64,000 nt of DNA from Maniola hyperantus (lineage: Eukaryota; Arthropoda; Insecta; Lepidoptera; Nymphalidae), in contig NC_048545.1 in the NCBI RefSeq assembly GCF_902806685.2, positions 9,597,852-9,661,851 of the forward strand, read 5' to 3'. The notes below the pieces were generated by a model, which saw only the letters and a list, made by a program, of their open reading frames with translations, was not told where the DNA came from and ran no database searches. The position numbers and the translations under genes are program-made. This document shows, piece after piece, positions 1 through 12,700 of the stretch (position 1 is its first letter; the number at the start of each line of letters is the position of its first letter).

Positions 1-111
1 TAGCCAAAGTTATCAGGTCTGAGCCAAAAATAAGCAGACGGCTTAGTATACCTGATAATATAGGTCGAAGAAGAATAGTTTGTCCTGTGTAAATATTTTC
101 TAACCTATACC

Positions 112-440
112 TAGTCGTCACAGTCATGATCAACCCATCGTCGGTTCACTACAGAGCACGGGTGTTCTCTCAGAGTGAGAAGGTTTTTGACCACAGACTA
201 CCACTCTGGTCAAGTGTGGATTGGCAGACTTCACACACCTTTGAGAACATTATGGAGAACTCTCAGGCATGCAGGTTTCCGCACTATGTTTTCCTTCGAT
301 ATTTGATCAAAAACTTAAAACGCACACAACTCCGAAAAGCTAGCCCGATCTATAGCTGTGATAGCCTAGTAGTGAGGACGTCCGCCTCCTAATCAGAGCT
401 CGGGGGTTCGATCCCGGGCACGCACCTCTAATCTAAGTAC
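112..440. mobile_element. Two tRNA-derived SINE pieces in opposite orientation
   Basis: 112-300 is a minus-strand SINE tail (CACTACAGAGCACGGGTG, AACATTATGGAGAACTCTCA). 352-430 is a plus-strand head with A-box-like GATAGCCTAGTAGTGAGGAC and B-box-like GGGGTTCGATCCCGGGC. Confidence 0.65.
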
Positions 441-483
441 TTACTTATTTTATACATATAGTAGTAAGTATAATCCATAGATA

Positions 484-701
484 CCTACTAATATTATAAA
501 TGCAAAAGTGTATCTGTCTGTCTGTCTGCTAGCCTTTCGCGGTCTAACCGTTCAACCGATTTTGACGAAATTTGGTACAGAGATAGCTTGCATCCCGGGG
601 AAGGACATACTTTCTATCCCGGAAAATCAAAGAGTTCTCACGGGATTTTCAAAACCTAAATCCACGCGAACGAAGTCGCGGGCATCATCTAGTTTATCAT
701 A
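484..701 (+). repeat. Dispersed repeat R1 (TGTCTGTCTG ... GAAGTCGCGGGCATCATCTA)
   Basis: A lepidopteran retroposon-like repeat: AATATTATAAATGCAAAAGT, a CTGT microsatellite, CCGATTTTGACGAAATTTGG, TTTTCAAAACCTAAATCCAC and a GCGGGCATCATCTAG end. It lies just before the first visible ACE-like exon. Confidence 0.7.
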
Positions 702-755
702 ATATCAAAGTTAGTATGTAAGTATTTGAATAAATTGTGTACTTATCTATTTCAG

Positions 756-3700
756 AAATTAATATGTATCACGATATTCATTACTGCGATAACAGCCGTC
801 CAATTCCCGAACCACCCAACATCAGAAATGTCTGCATCTGCAGACGTAAAGTTTTTTGTCAAAAGTAACAAAACAACGGAACAATCTGACGAGAGTGGAC
901 ATGAAATTGAAACAGAAATAGAAGAAAAGAAATTCTTAGATGACGCTTTAAAAACAGTATTAGATCCTAGAACTGTGATTGGGAAAGTTGATGAGGTAGT
1001 TGAAAACTTCAAAATCCAGCTTGAAGAAGTTGATAAGGAAAATAGCACGATAGAGTTGTTTATGGAAGAAATGGATAAATTAAGCTTAGAAATATGTAAA
1101 ACGTCGCAAGAATCTCTTTGGGACTACGTGACTGATATAAACAGTGAAGTGAAGAAAAATAAAATGGTAACATATAATTAATTCCATTGTTAAGCACTTA
1201 TTTCATTGGAAATGTAAATCTACACAGGTTTCCTAGCGCAACTATTATATCGCTCAACTTTTATTGTGCTTTTTCTGTTTACTGGTATGTCATGATTATT
1301 GCATACAAGAATCCATACCTAATCATATGGTTAGTAAAAAAGGCAATCAACGTAATGAAAATTTCAGGTCCGAATAGCAGCCGAAGAAGATGAAATAAAG
1401 AAACAGTATTGGACTATTTTAAAGAAAAAATACATGAATGACCAAGAACCCATGCTCGATTTGAAATTAAAGAGAAAAATAAGAATAATCAAAGAGAGGG
1501 GAACTAATGTCCAGACGCCTCAAAGTAAAGTAAGTTAACCATTCTAAGCATTAACCATTTTGAGAAGGTAAAAGTCAACTTAAATTACACTGTACTAATT
1601 TGGAATAAACTTACGATAGTGTGTCGATAGAGGATCAATCGTATTGAATTATTTTTATTGAAATAATCTATTCCCGTGGATTTTCCAAAAAAAAAATTTC
1701 ATTTGAACCTTGTCCTAAAGGTGGCTCCACACCAGCCCGGCAGCTAGGCTCCACACATGCCCGGAACAAAGCCGCGGATGTTACTCGCCGGCATTACCGC
1801 GGGCCGAGCGCCACTAATTTCAACGATAATCACAGCGATACTGCGGCTTCTACGGCCTACAGCGGCAATGATATAAAACATTGGCTCCATACCGCCGCCG
1901 GTAAAGCCGCCGCTGGCCCAACCCGACGGCATGTGTGGAGCCACCTTAACAATTACATACACAGCAAAAAAAATAAAAATTATCCAATTTAGTTTAGTCG
2001 TTCTAAGGTTATGGCGTAACGTGATGAAGGGAAAAAAGGATTTACTTATTTACTTATAAAATACTAGCTTATGCCCGCGAATTTATCCGCGTGGACTACA
2101 CAAATTTCAAACCCCTGTTTCAGCCGTTTTGAGATTGAATTTTCAAAAATCCTTTCTTAGCTGATGTCTACGCCATAATATCTGCATGCCAAATTTCAGT
2201 GCAATCCGTCCAGTAGTTTGAGCTGCGCGTTGATAGATCAGTCAGTCAGTCAGCTTGACCTTTTATGTAAGGTATATTGTATTGAGGTATTTCTTTCACT
2301 GAGAAGTTGTTAATTGATTAAGTAGGTACCTACTTATGTGATTTCTCTTTATTCTGGATTTCCTTCAAGTCGTTGCTTATATGATACAACAAGATATTTC
2401 ATTAGAAAGCGTAATATAGCAATTAGCCATCTGGATTTTACACGTAGGTATACCTAGTCCCTATATCAAACTAAGTTATAATTCTATAAAACACCTACTT
2501 ACCTACTTGCCATATATAAAAATAATATTAAAATCTGCATACACACAATGTACATAATTTAATATCAATGTAAAAATATAAATATTTTTCATAATCATTG
2601 TAATTTGATAATATTGATTTGAATTCAGGGCCATCGTAATACAAGGGTTCTTATATACCCCAAGTTTTTTACTCCAAAGTTAATATAGTCCGTAAAAAAC
2701 CGGCCAAGTGCGAGTCAGACTCGCGCATCGAGAGGTTCGCACTACAGTCATATTTTTTCGACATTTTGCACGATAAATCAAAAACTGCTAAGCATAAAAA
2801 TCTGTTTTAGAATGTACAGGTAAAGCCCTTTCATATGATACCCCATTTGGTATATTAATCTTACTTTGAAAGTTGAAAATACTAATTAAGTAGGTAGGTT
2901 TATGAACACATTTTAATTTATTTTTCGTGATGTACCTATCCAGGAATTCACTGTTTTCGGATTTATCCCCTTACGTGTGCTATAAGACCTACCTCCAATA
3001 TCCAGTTAGTTAAGGGTTCCGTTTTCCCTTTTGAGGTACGGAACCCTAATAAGGGCTAAAATCATAACTTTTGGCATGACAGTTGCCAGATAAAGTTAAA
3101 ATGGCGAGTGAGAACTAATTATTCTATATTTTAGCAACGCGAGGAAATAGATACAATGCAACGTATTTGGAGCCGAGTGTCGGTGTGCGCCTACAATGCG
3201 TCTGTTTGCAATGACGAGGATTCGCAACGAACAATGAATGGTCAGTTATTATATTTAGCTTTCTTACGTATTAAACATCGTATAAAGTCTAAGTCTAAAG
3301 TTTTGTTGAGATGTCCACTGCTGGACATACTCGTAGGTCTCTTGTAGGGACTTTCACACGCCACGGTCTTGCGCCGCCTGAATCTAGCGGCTCCCTGCGA
3401 CTCGTTTGATGTCGTCCGTCCACCTAGTAGGAGGTCTTCCAATGCTGCGTTTTCCGGAACGAGGTCGCCATTCCAACATCTTGTAACCCCAACGTCTATC
3501 AGTTTTACGATGTGCCCTGCCCATTGCCACTTCAACTTCGCAACCCGTTGAGCTATGTCGGTTACTTTAGTTCTCCTACGGATCTCCTCATTTCTGATTT
3601 GATCACGTAGAGAAACTCCAAGCATAGCTCTCTCCATCGCCCGCTGAGTGACTCTGAGCTTTCTTATGAGGCCCATAGTTAGCGACCATTGTCTCGGATC

Positions 3701-6700
3701 CATAAAGACGAGATTATAATAATATTGAGAGGTATTAAAAACCTTGTCGTTCTTATGGACAAATACAGTAAAAACGCAAAAAGAGTGACGTTCCATTTAC
3801 TAAAGATAGGTTAGTGAGGTTAATGGTACTTTATTTGAAATTCCAGACACACTTTTACGAGCCCATTCCATAATTTCAGACATAATAACAGTTTTCAAAA
3901 CGAGTAACGACACAGATGAATTGGCATACTACTGGAAGGCTTACAGAGATGCAACGGGGAAGAAGATTCGACCAATCTTCAAAGATTATGTCAATAGAAT
4001 GAACAACGTCGCCGTATCAGAAAACTTTACTGATGCCGGTGAAATGTGGCGATACGTTTTTGAAGACGACGATTTCATGAACACCGTTAATCGACTGTGG
4101 AATGAAATTAAACCATTCTACAATCTTCTGCACAGTTATGTAAGAGCAAAGCTCAAGGCTTATTATAAAAAGGAATTAAAAGATGATGAATCAATACCAG
4201 CTCATATTTTAGGTATGGTTAATGTTCGCTATAATAGCAATCTTGTAACACTGTATCTTTGCTTACGTACCTATACTCGATTTCTGGTTACTCATAATGA
4301 AACTACGCCTGCACACAAACACTAGCAAAAATCTTTTTGTTTCTAGGTAATTTGTGGGCTCAAGAGTGGCAAGCAATATACCACAAAGTTGCAGCGTATC
4401 CGAATATTGAAAGAGCGACGGTTTTGCAAAACGAAAGCATTCATTTCAAGGACCTCTTTAATGCCGTAGATGAATTCCATCAATCACTCGGATTTGAAAG
4501 TGCCAAAGATACATTTGCAGATATTAAAGAAACAGTGACCTCAGTCAATTGTTTACCCTCCAGCCATGATATGTGCGATGGTGTTAATTACAAGTGAGAC
4601 AAACATTCTATTTACACAAACGACAATCTTAGCAGACAAAGAATTTCGAAAACAATTTCTAAATTGATAGGTCCTATCATATTCCTATCTTTTTCCCCAG
4701 GAAGCATTATTCAGCCAAAGCAACAATACAGCTCCTATGTAAATTTTACTACTACCTATTAGTTTTTTTAAAAAGAATATTAGCCATATTAAATGACTAA
4801 TATTCCCCTTTCCTCTCCAATTAAGCGCCAGGCTTGTGATAGGAGTAGGTACGACAATTATAGTGCAACGGCCGGGGTTTGAACCGTCGACCTTTCGGTT
4901 TTCAGTCCAGTCCTATACCGGTTGAGCTATTGAGGCTCTAAATTACAGTACAGGCTCTAATTTACAGTATATTTGGTAGAGATACCTTCGGTTGTTTATT
5001 TGGTGACCAAAGGTTTTACTACTAACGATATTAAGTGTCAATGTTGCAGAATTAAATGGTGCGGCGAGAAAGTATCAGACGTAACAGTGGGACTGTCCAG
5101 AGCCGCAAGACTGTTGGGGCATGTGCAATACTTCAAGCACTATCGCAATCTTCAACCATTGTATAGAGATGGCCCCAATCCAGGTTTGTTACGAATATAC
5201 TACTAGAATTAATATCAATGTAGAAAAAAACAGAACTCTTGATGAGAGAGCCTTATTTGCCCCGTTTATCGATTTTAACCTCTATTTTTCCGGTTTCCGG
5301 TCTCGATACTGTTTCCCTAATATAACAAGGGGCCAATGTATCAAGTAAATAAAAAAATATTCCAAATATACCATTCCAAATAAATAAATTAGTGAAGGCC
5401 CGGTCCCGTTCCCAGGGGACTAACGTCAATCCATTGGCTCTCTTGCCATCTATTTTAAAACTTCATGATCGTCATTGGCCTGTGGCACTATTACAACTCT
5501 TTGTGGGTACCAACCTCTTCCACAGTTTTTTTTATTTGTACCAAAAAACATTTAAGTACAATAAAGAGAAAAAGAGAGTAAAAGTGGACAGGGAAGCACT
5601 AGTTTTCTTTTGCTGCGCGTGGTTCTTACTTTGCCTTTGCCAGTTTGTGTATTTTTTCATTCTCCTCAGGTTTTTATGCTTTCCATTCAATATTTGTTTA
5701 GCCTACATTTTGGTATTTTCTGCTCAAAAGTATTTCAAATTACGTATTTTAAAAGGTGAATTAAATTCTAGTAACAAAGACAAAATGCTACCGTAGCCAT
5801 GCTAAGGCATGTTAGAAATAATGATAAAATAGGTATTTTATAAAAATAACATCTTTCTACACTGAGGTTGTTCTCATCTGCAACATTCTAGATTTTAGAC
5901 TACACAAGTCTAGAAGTTAGGAAATAGTAAATTTATATTTACAATCATTTATGATTTTATTAATGAAACGATTTGGTAACGATTCCAAAGAAACATTCGA
6001 AATTAGTTCTAGTGGCCATAAATTCTAACAAAGGCGGTTAAGACTCAAATGTGTATTTTAATTGTATCTATGAAGGATTTAATAATATGAAGTGTTAAGA
6101 ATCAAATAAGTAACTAAATAAGTAACTTTTTATGATTATGTACATTCTAAATTGATCCATTATAGTATAAGTATATCGATGTAAGTATAGGTACATAATA
6201 TTATTATATGAGATGTTCCGTAGGTACACTTGTCTTTGTCGGTTTGCATAAGTATACTTGCAAAAATTGCAGAATGATCTGGGTGTTTATATTTATTTAC
6301 TCAAGTTCAAAAATTTAATGAAAAAGACGCGCATAAAGGACAACTTAGGGCCCTATTAGAGAGATAAGCATTAGATAATTTCATAAAAGATCTTTGACGT
6401 ACCTAATTTCATTGTTTGCATTGACAAAATAAAATATACATACCTATAGTCGTTTTAATAAAGAGGTAATTAATCAAAACCGACCCAACGTACAGACCTA
6501 AACTAGAATGAACTACCTAAAGCTTAATACGACTGGACATTGATTAGCCTTTTTTGTCGTTTTTTGTACCTAATAATAAACCGCAACGTAATACTAAGAA
6601 CCTAAATAGAAAATGAATGTAAACGAAAAAACATAATTGAATTTTTAACGCTCTGTTTTTAGACATAGGTTTGAAGTTTTGTATCTAGTTTAGTTTCATA

Positions 6701-9700
6701 TAACACAGATACTAGACTCGCTTTTGTTCAGATGACATTATCAAGATTTAAATAGTACCTACCTATCTAATATTATTATGATGACGATAAGAAATATGAT
6801 CATTTTTTTTCAATTAGTTAAGCGTGAAGTTTGAGCTCTTAGGTTCAAGCCTTAGATCTCTATCTGTACCTAAGTATATAATTTTTATACTTAATGTAAA
6901 AATGTTTTGTTAACTGTTTGGGCTTGAGTGTTAAATAATAGTTTAAAATCTATTAATTAATAGATTTATAGTATTAAAATCTATCTATCTGGAAAGAAAG
7001 GAAAAAAGGGGTTATTTGAAAAACAACCATGATAATAATATCATCCTTACCGGGCTAGCTTGCTTCCGTCTATCGTCACTACGAGTTGGTGACATAGATG
7101 AATAATTGGGTATCAAATATTTTTATTTAAAAACGTAGCTGTAAGACTGCGAATTTTCTCAAAATAAATGCACTAAGATTTACCTACTTATTTATAAGAT
7201 TAAAACATTACCAATTAAAAGTTATTTTATTCGTTAAACAATAGTAATATATGCAGAATCTTTGCAGCCTTCCACGATGCAATCTCCGATATTGCAGCCG
7301 TGCAGTTGACCTCGCCGAAGCACCTTCAAACCTTGAACTTCGTGAAGGTAGAATCAACTGCTGAATCTACGCTAAACCATTTACTTTGGCTGGCACTCGA
7401 AAAGTTTCCACTCATGGCTTACGCTTATGTTCTTGATAAATGGAGATGGGATGTCTTTGCCAATAGCACTATGGAAGATTGGAACCAATATTGGTGGGAC
7501 CTCAGGTACAATACAAATATTACGATCAATAGTAATAGAAATATTTTTTATTCAAATAAACTTTTACAAGTTTCCACTTTTGAACCGTCAAATGCTCAAA
7601 CACTGTACTGGTTCAGAATGTCTTTTCTACCGAAAAGAACCAACAAGGAACTCGGTGGTTGCTCAATCAATAAAGATTAGGCACTATAGATATTATGTGG
7701 TACAACTTACGAATATTTACGACAGGTTACGAGTAGGTACCTATGTACCTATATAAATAGTTTACATGAAGCTTGCAAAATAATATTATAGTCCGTAAAA
7801 AATGACTCCCTCACGTGCCATTTTAACTCTATGGTTCAACTGTCATGTACTGGTTCACCTTTAAAATCTTAAATGTATAAAAGGAAAAGGTGACTGTCTG
7901 ACTGACTGACTGATCTATCAACGCACAGCTCAAACTACTGGACGGATCGGGCTGAAATTTGGTATGCAGGTAGCTATTATGACGAGGGTATCCGCTAAGA
8001 AAGGATTTTTGAAAATTCAACCCCTATGAGGGTGAAATAGGGGTTTGAAATTTGTGTAGTCCAAGCGGACGAAGTTGCGAGCATAAGCTAGTAAGGACTA
8101 AATTTGTACTTTTGAGCAGAACTTTGACACAAAAAGTTAAAATGGCGCGTGAGGAGTTAAATTTTACGCATTATATACTTCCAATTCCGACTCTTTGTAA
8201 AGACCAATACTTATTATTTTTATGTAGGAACCTTGTACCCAAGATCACCAAATCAAAGCAGCATGAAGGTATTGTAATCTGTAATATCATTTATGTAAAT
8301 AGCTCAATCAAAACATGCATCTAAGCATAATATTATCCAGTTTACTTAGCGTAAACTTAATTAAATGTTTCATTCACGCTTTATGAACATAAGAATTTTA
8401 ACCAAGAATAGTATAATAGTAGGTACCTACCTTCCAAACGTGGAAAAGTAAAATAACAATCGAAGTCCATAATATAACGATATGGACTTCGATTGTTATT
8501 AATTTACTTTTGAATAATCATCATCATGATCAACCCATCGCCGGCTCACTACAGAGCATGGGTATCCTCTCAGAGTGAGAAGGGTTTTGACTATAGTCTA
8601 CCACGCTGGAAAAGTGCGGATCGGCAGACTTCACACATCTTTGAGAACATTATGGAGAACTCTCAGGCATGCAGGTTTCCTCGCGATGTTTTCATTCACC
8701 GTTAAGCAAGTGATATTTTAATTACTTAAAACCGCACATAACTCCGAAAAGTTAGAGGTGCGTGCCCGGGATCGAACCCCCGACCTCCGATTGGAAGGCG
8801 GACGTCCTAACCACTAAGCTTCTTTTGAATACCTCCCTGGCGCAGTGATAAGCAATGTGGCATTGTTATGTGCTCCCGGGTTTGATTCTCGTCAGTTCAC
8901 TATTAGACTATGTTGATAAAAAAATTGTTACCCATACTTGCAATGTTATTTGTGACGTCATGTTGGAATGCATACCCATTGTGAACTATTGTTAAATAGT
9001 TGGTTTCAGTGGTTTAATCAACTATTGTATTGTCATCGCAGAGTTATTCAACCTCAATTATTATTCGACCATTTGTTGTCATCGTAAAAATAGGAGATCA
9101 TTCTTACTCCTTATATAACGCGTAAAATTGAACTCCTCACGCGCCATTTTAACATTTTGTGTTTAAATTTCATATCAAAACTTCGATTTTAGTCCTTATC
9201 CGTACTTTTGACATGACAGTTGACCCATAGAGAAAAGTCGCCTGAGAAGTCATTTTGTACGGGCTCGGGCGGGGGATACTTTCCATCCTCACATAAGCAC
9301 ATCTTTGTTAATACATATTATTAACATTAGGTACGTACCTACAGATTTATCGAAATATTGTGCTATTCTAATAATTTTTGGTTTTAATTATTATCAAACA
9401 CCACGTGTGTTTTCAAACAGATTTAATCTGTATTATATTTGACCTTGTTAAAGAAGATAGGTACTACTAATGGTAAGTATGTTGCGATACATCACGTACT
9501 GAGCATTTTATGTAAATGCACAGTTACTTACTAGGTATTTACCTGAACCATCATGACAACGGCAATGAAGGCAAAAATTGGTTCAATAATGAAAAAGTGG
9601 CTAAGCATGAATTTTTTTTTATAAGAATACTAGCTTAACCGCCCCGGCTTCGCTCGGATGGAGTTTAGATAATTAAAGGGGAGGTTGAATTAAATTTTTC

Positions 9701-12700
9701 AAAAAAAATAATTAGCGAAATTGGTTCAGCGGTTCTCGAGATTTGCGATGAGCAACACATTTAGTGATTCATTTTTATATTTATAGATTAGCCAAGTTCA
9801 TCATGATGATCATGATATTCCCCTTTCCCCTCCAATTAAGCGTTAAGTTTGTGCTAGTAGTAGGTACGACAATAATAGTGCAACGGGTGGGGTTTGAACC
9901 GACGACCTTTCGGATTTCAGTCCGCACCTTTTGACCGTTGAGCTATTGAGGCTATCTAGTAAAGTGTTATGATTTTTTAGATTTGGAAATTCTTGTATTT
10001 GATTTCAGAACACGAGAGACTGGCATATCACCCCCTATGGATCGAAATGAAAGTGATCTAGACCCTGCTGCCAAATACCATGTGGTTTCTCATGTCCAAT
10101 ATATTACGTAAGTTAAAATATAATAACGTATTACTGCTTATTGTACCTAATCTAGGCCAATCGTTCAATGCAGACAATCACACTAATATATTTTTAAAGG
10201 TGAAAGTTTGTGTTTATTTATGTGTGTGCGTGTGTGTGTGTTTTTACGCAAAAACTACTGCACAAATTTGGCTTTTTGGAATGGAGATAGATTATACCCT
10301 GGATTAAACATAATATGCTACTTTTTGTCGCGGAAAATCAAAGAATTCCCACGGGATTTTGAAAAATCTAAATTCACGCCGACGAATTCGCGGGCATCAG
10401 CTAGTAATAAATAAGGAAAAAGGAAATGTACTGGACACTTTGTTTAACATAAGACGTGCCGCCAAGCCACCAAGCTGTTTACCGTCCGATAGTACGACGA
10501 CGACGTTTGAATTGAACTACGAGTACCTACAGTACGCGACAGGTCGAGATCGCAATCGGGGAGGGAACGCCCCGCACACATAACAGACAACAAAGTGATC
10601 CTATAAGGGTTCCTTTTTCCTTTTGAGGTACGGAACCCTTAAAAAAAAAGCGGAAATATATTATGATCTCGATTATAACGAGTTCGATCAACAAAATATT
10701 ACAAAAAACATCGGTCAAGTGCGAGTCGGGCACGCACACGAAGGGTTCCGTACCATCGTACAAGAAATAACACTTTTAATTTCATTTTTAATTTTTATGG
10801 CGTCATTTTGAAATTTTCATTAGAATTAGATGTTATAGCGGCAATAGAAATACACATTCTGTGAAAATTTAATTCTCTACCTATTACGGCTCACGAGACC
10901 CACTGACAGACAGACGGGCGGACGGACGGACACACAGCCGAGTCTTAGTAATAGGGTCCCGTTGGCACCCTTCCGATACGGAACCCTAGAAATTATGCTT
11001 TTTAATTCCTTTTCTGTATTTACTACGACTACTTTCAAAATGTGCAGGTTCAGAACGATTCGCCCTTTAAAACGGCTATCGAATCAAACCTTGAGAACTT
11101 AAATGCAAAAAAGATAGACACATTAATATACACGTAACAGCCCATTTTTTCCAATGAAACCAATTTCAAGCACTATGCAATTAAAGCATGTTTGATAAAT
11201 TGTAGCCAGAATAATGATTTTAAGCGTTTAAACTACCGTGAGTGATTTCCATTATAAATAATATCTATCCCGGCCGTACTCACGTGTCTAGGCGCGCGCG
11301 GCCCGCAGTCACAGCCGCGGCGCGTGCGCGAACTCCCTTGAAAAAGACTTCGAAGAGGTTTGAAACTAGTCGGGCTATCGTCGACTAGACACGTGAGTAC
11401 AGCCGGGACAGATATTATTTAGAATAATGATTCTTGTTTTGCAAGTGCAGTTAATATTTTGTTGTCCTTGATTTGCTATTTCACTTCAGGATCTCCAAAT
11501 CTTCCTCTTGACTTGTATCAATTATACTTACTTACTAGGTATGAGAATTATTGTCATGTCATGATCAACCCATCGCCATCAAAAGGGTTTGGCCATCCAC
11601 CACACTGGCGATGTGCGGATTGGCAGACTTCGCACACCTTTGAGAAGATTATAAAGAACTCGTAGGTATGCAGGTTTCCTCACGATGTTTGTTTATGTGA
11701 TACTTAATTTCCTAAAACGCACGTAACTTTGAAAAGTTAGAGGTGCGTGCCCGGGATCGAACCCGCGACCTCTTAAATAGGTGGCTGACGTCTTAACCAC
11801 TAGGTCATCACCGCTTGACTTTGAAACTTGTTTTTCAATTTGATTATTGAGTTACAACTGTTGTTTAATCTTGGGAATTAGATTAAGTTGAGAATTAGAT
11901 ACGGTCTAAGTGGGTAAAGTGAATACTTTGAACGTATTTGCAGTCTCATAAAGTTAATTCGTGCTAATAATAACAATAATAAGAACAACATTAAGTATTA
12001 AGGGTTCATTATCATTAACGGATGTAGGTACAATGCTAACGATTGTGGACTTTATTATGGGAATTTTTCTATTCAAGAAACTTAGGATCTTTGTATGCAT
12101 TTGCATCTTGATTAACGATCCATATTTCTAGTTTTAGTAGATCGAACCCTCTTAAATTCCTATGAATGTCTACAGATTAGGAGTCGACGGAATATTGTTA
12201 TGGATCACATTTACTAGGTACTTATCAGAAATATTATCCTTTTATTTCCCGTTTGTCATTTAGTTATGTCTCTTTTTTAAGTCTTTATCAAGTTTATTTT
12301 TCCATAATAGAATAGAAATGACTCGCACACGAAGGATTTCGTACCATCGTACAAGAAATACTTAAAACCTGAGCTTAAAACTTTTTAATTTTCTCTTTTC
12401 TTCTTTTAAGAATCTTTTAGTAAGTAGGTAAGTAAGTACCTATTTATTTGTTGTTATAGCTGCAATAGAAATACACATTCTGTGAAGATTTCAACTTTAC
12501 CTATTACGGTTTACGAGATACAGACCACTGACAGACAGACATATATATATATATGTATATAATATTATGCAGATTCTAAGTGTTCACGGTGTTTTAAGTT
12601 ATGTAGAAAACAGAAGATAAGTATAAGAATAGCCGCTAGGCGTCGCGACGCCTAGCGGCTATTCTTATACTTATCTTCTTCGGTTCTTGAACGTGGTTCA

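Noticed and set aside
3242..3796. 184-codon minus frame as a host gene
   Set aside because: Its central part is the C-terminal end of a retrotransposon polyprotein, also found at 23.3 kb, and it shifts frame halfway.
5392..5796. 134-codon hydrophobic open frame in ACE-like intron 6
   Set aside because: It opens without an ATG in good context, has no recognisable domain and is embedded in an intron. Phe/Leu-rich runs come from T-rich DNA.
11048..11100. Possible ACE-like exon after TGTGCAG
   Set aside because: The translation does not fit the family, and exon 8 joins exon 9 directly with matching phase and conserved Y-I-T-Y-L-I-S-H.
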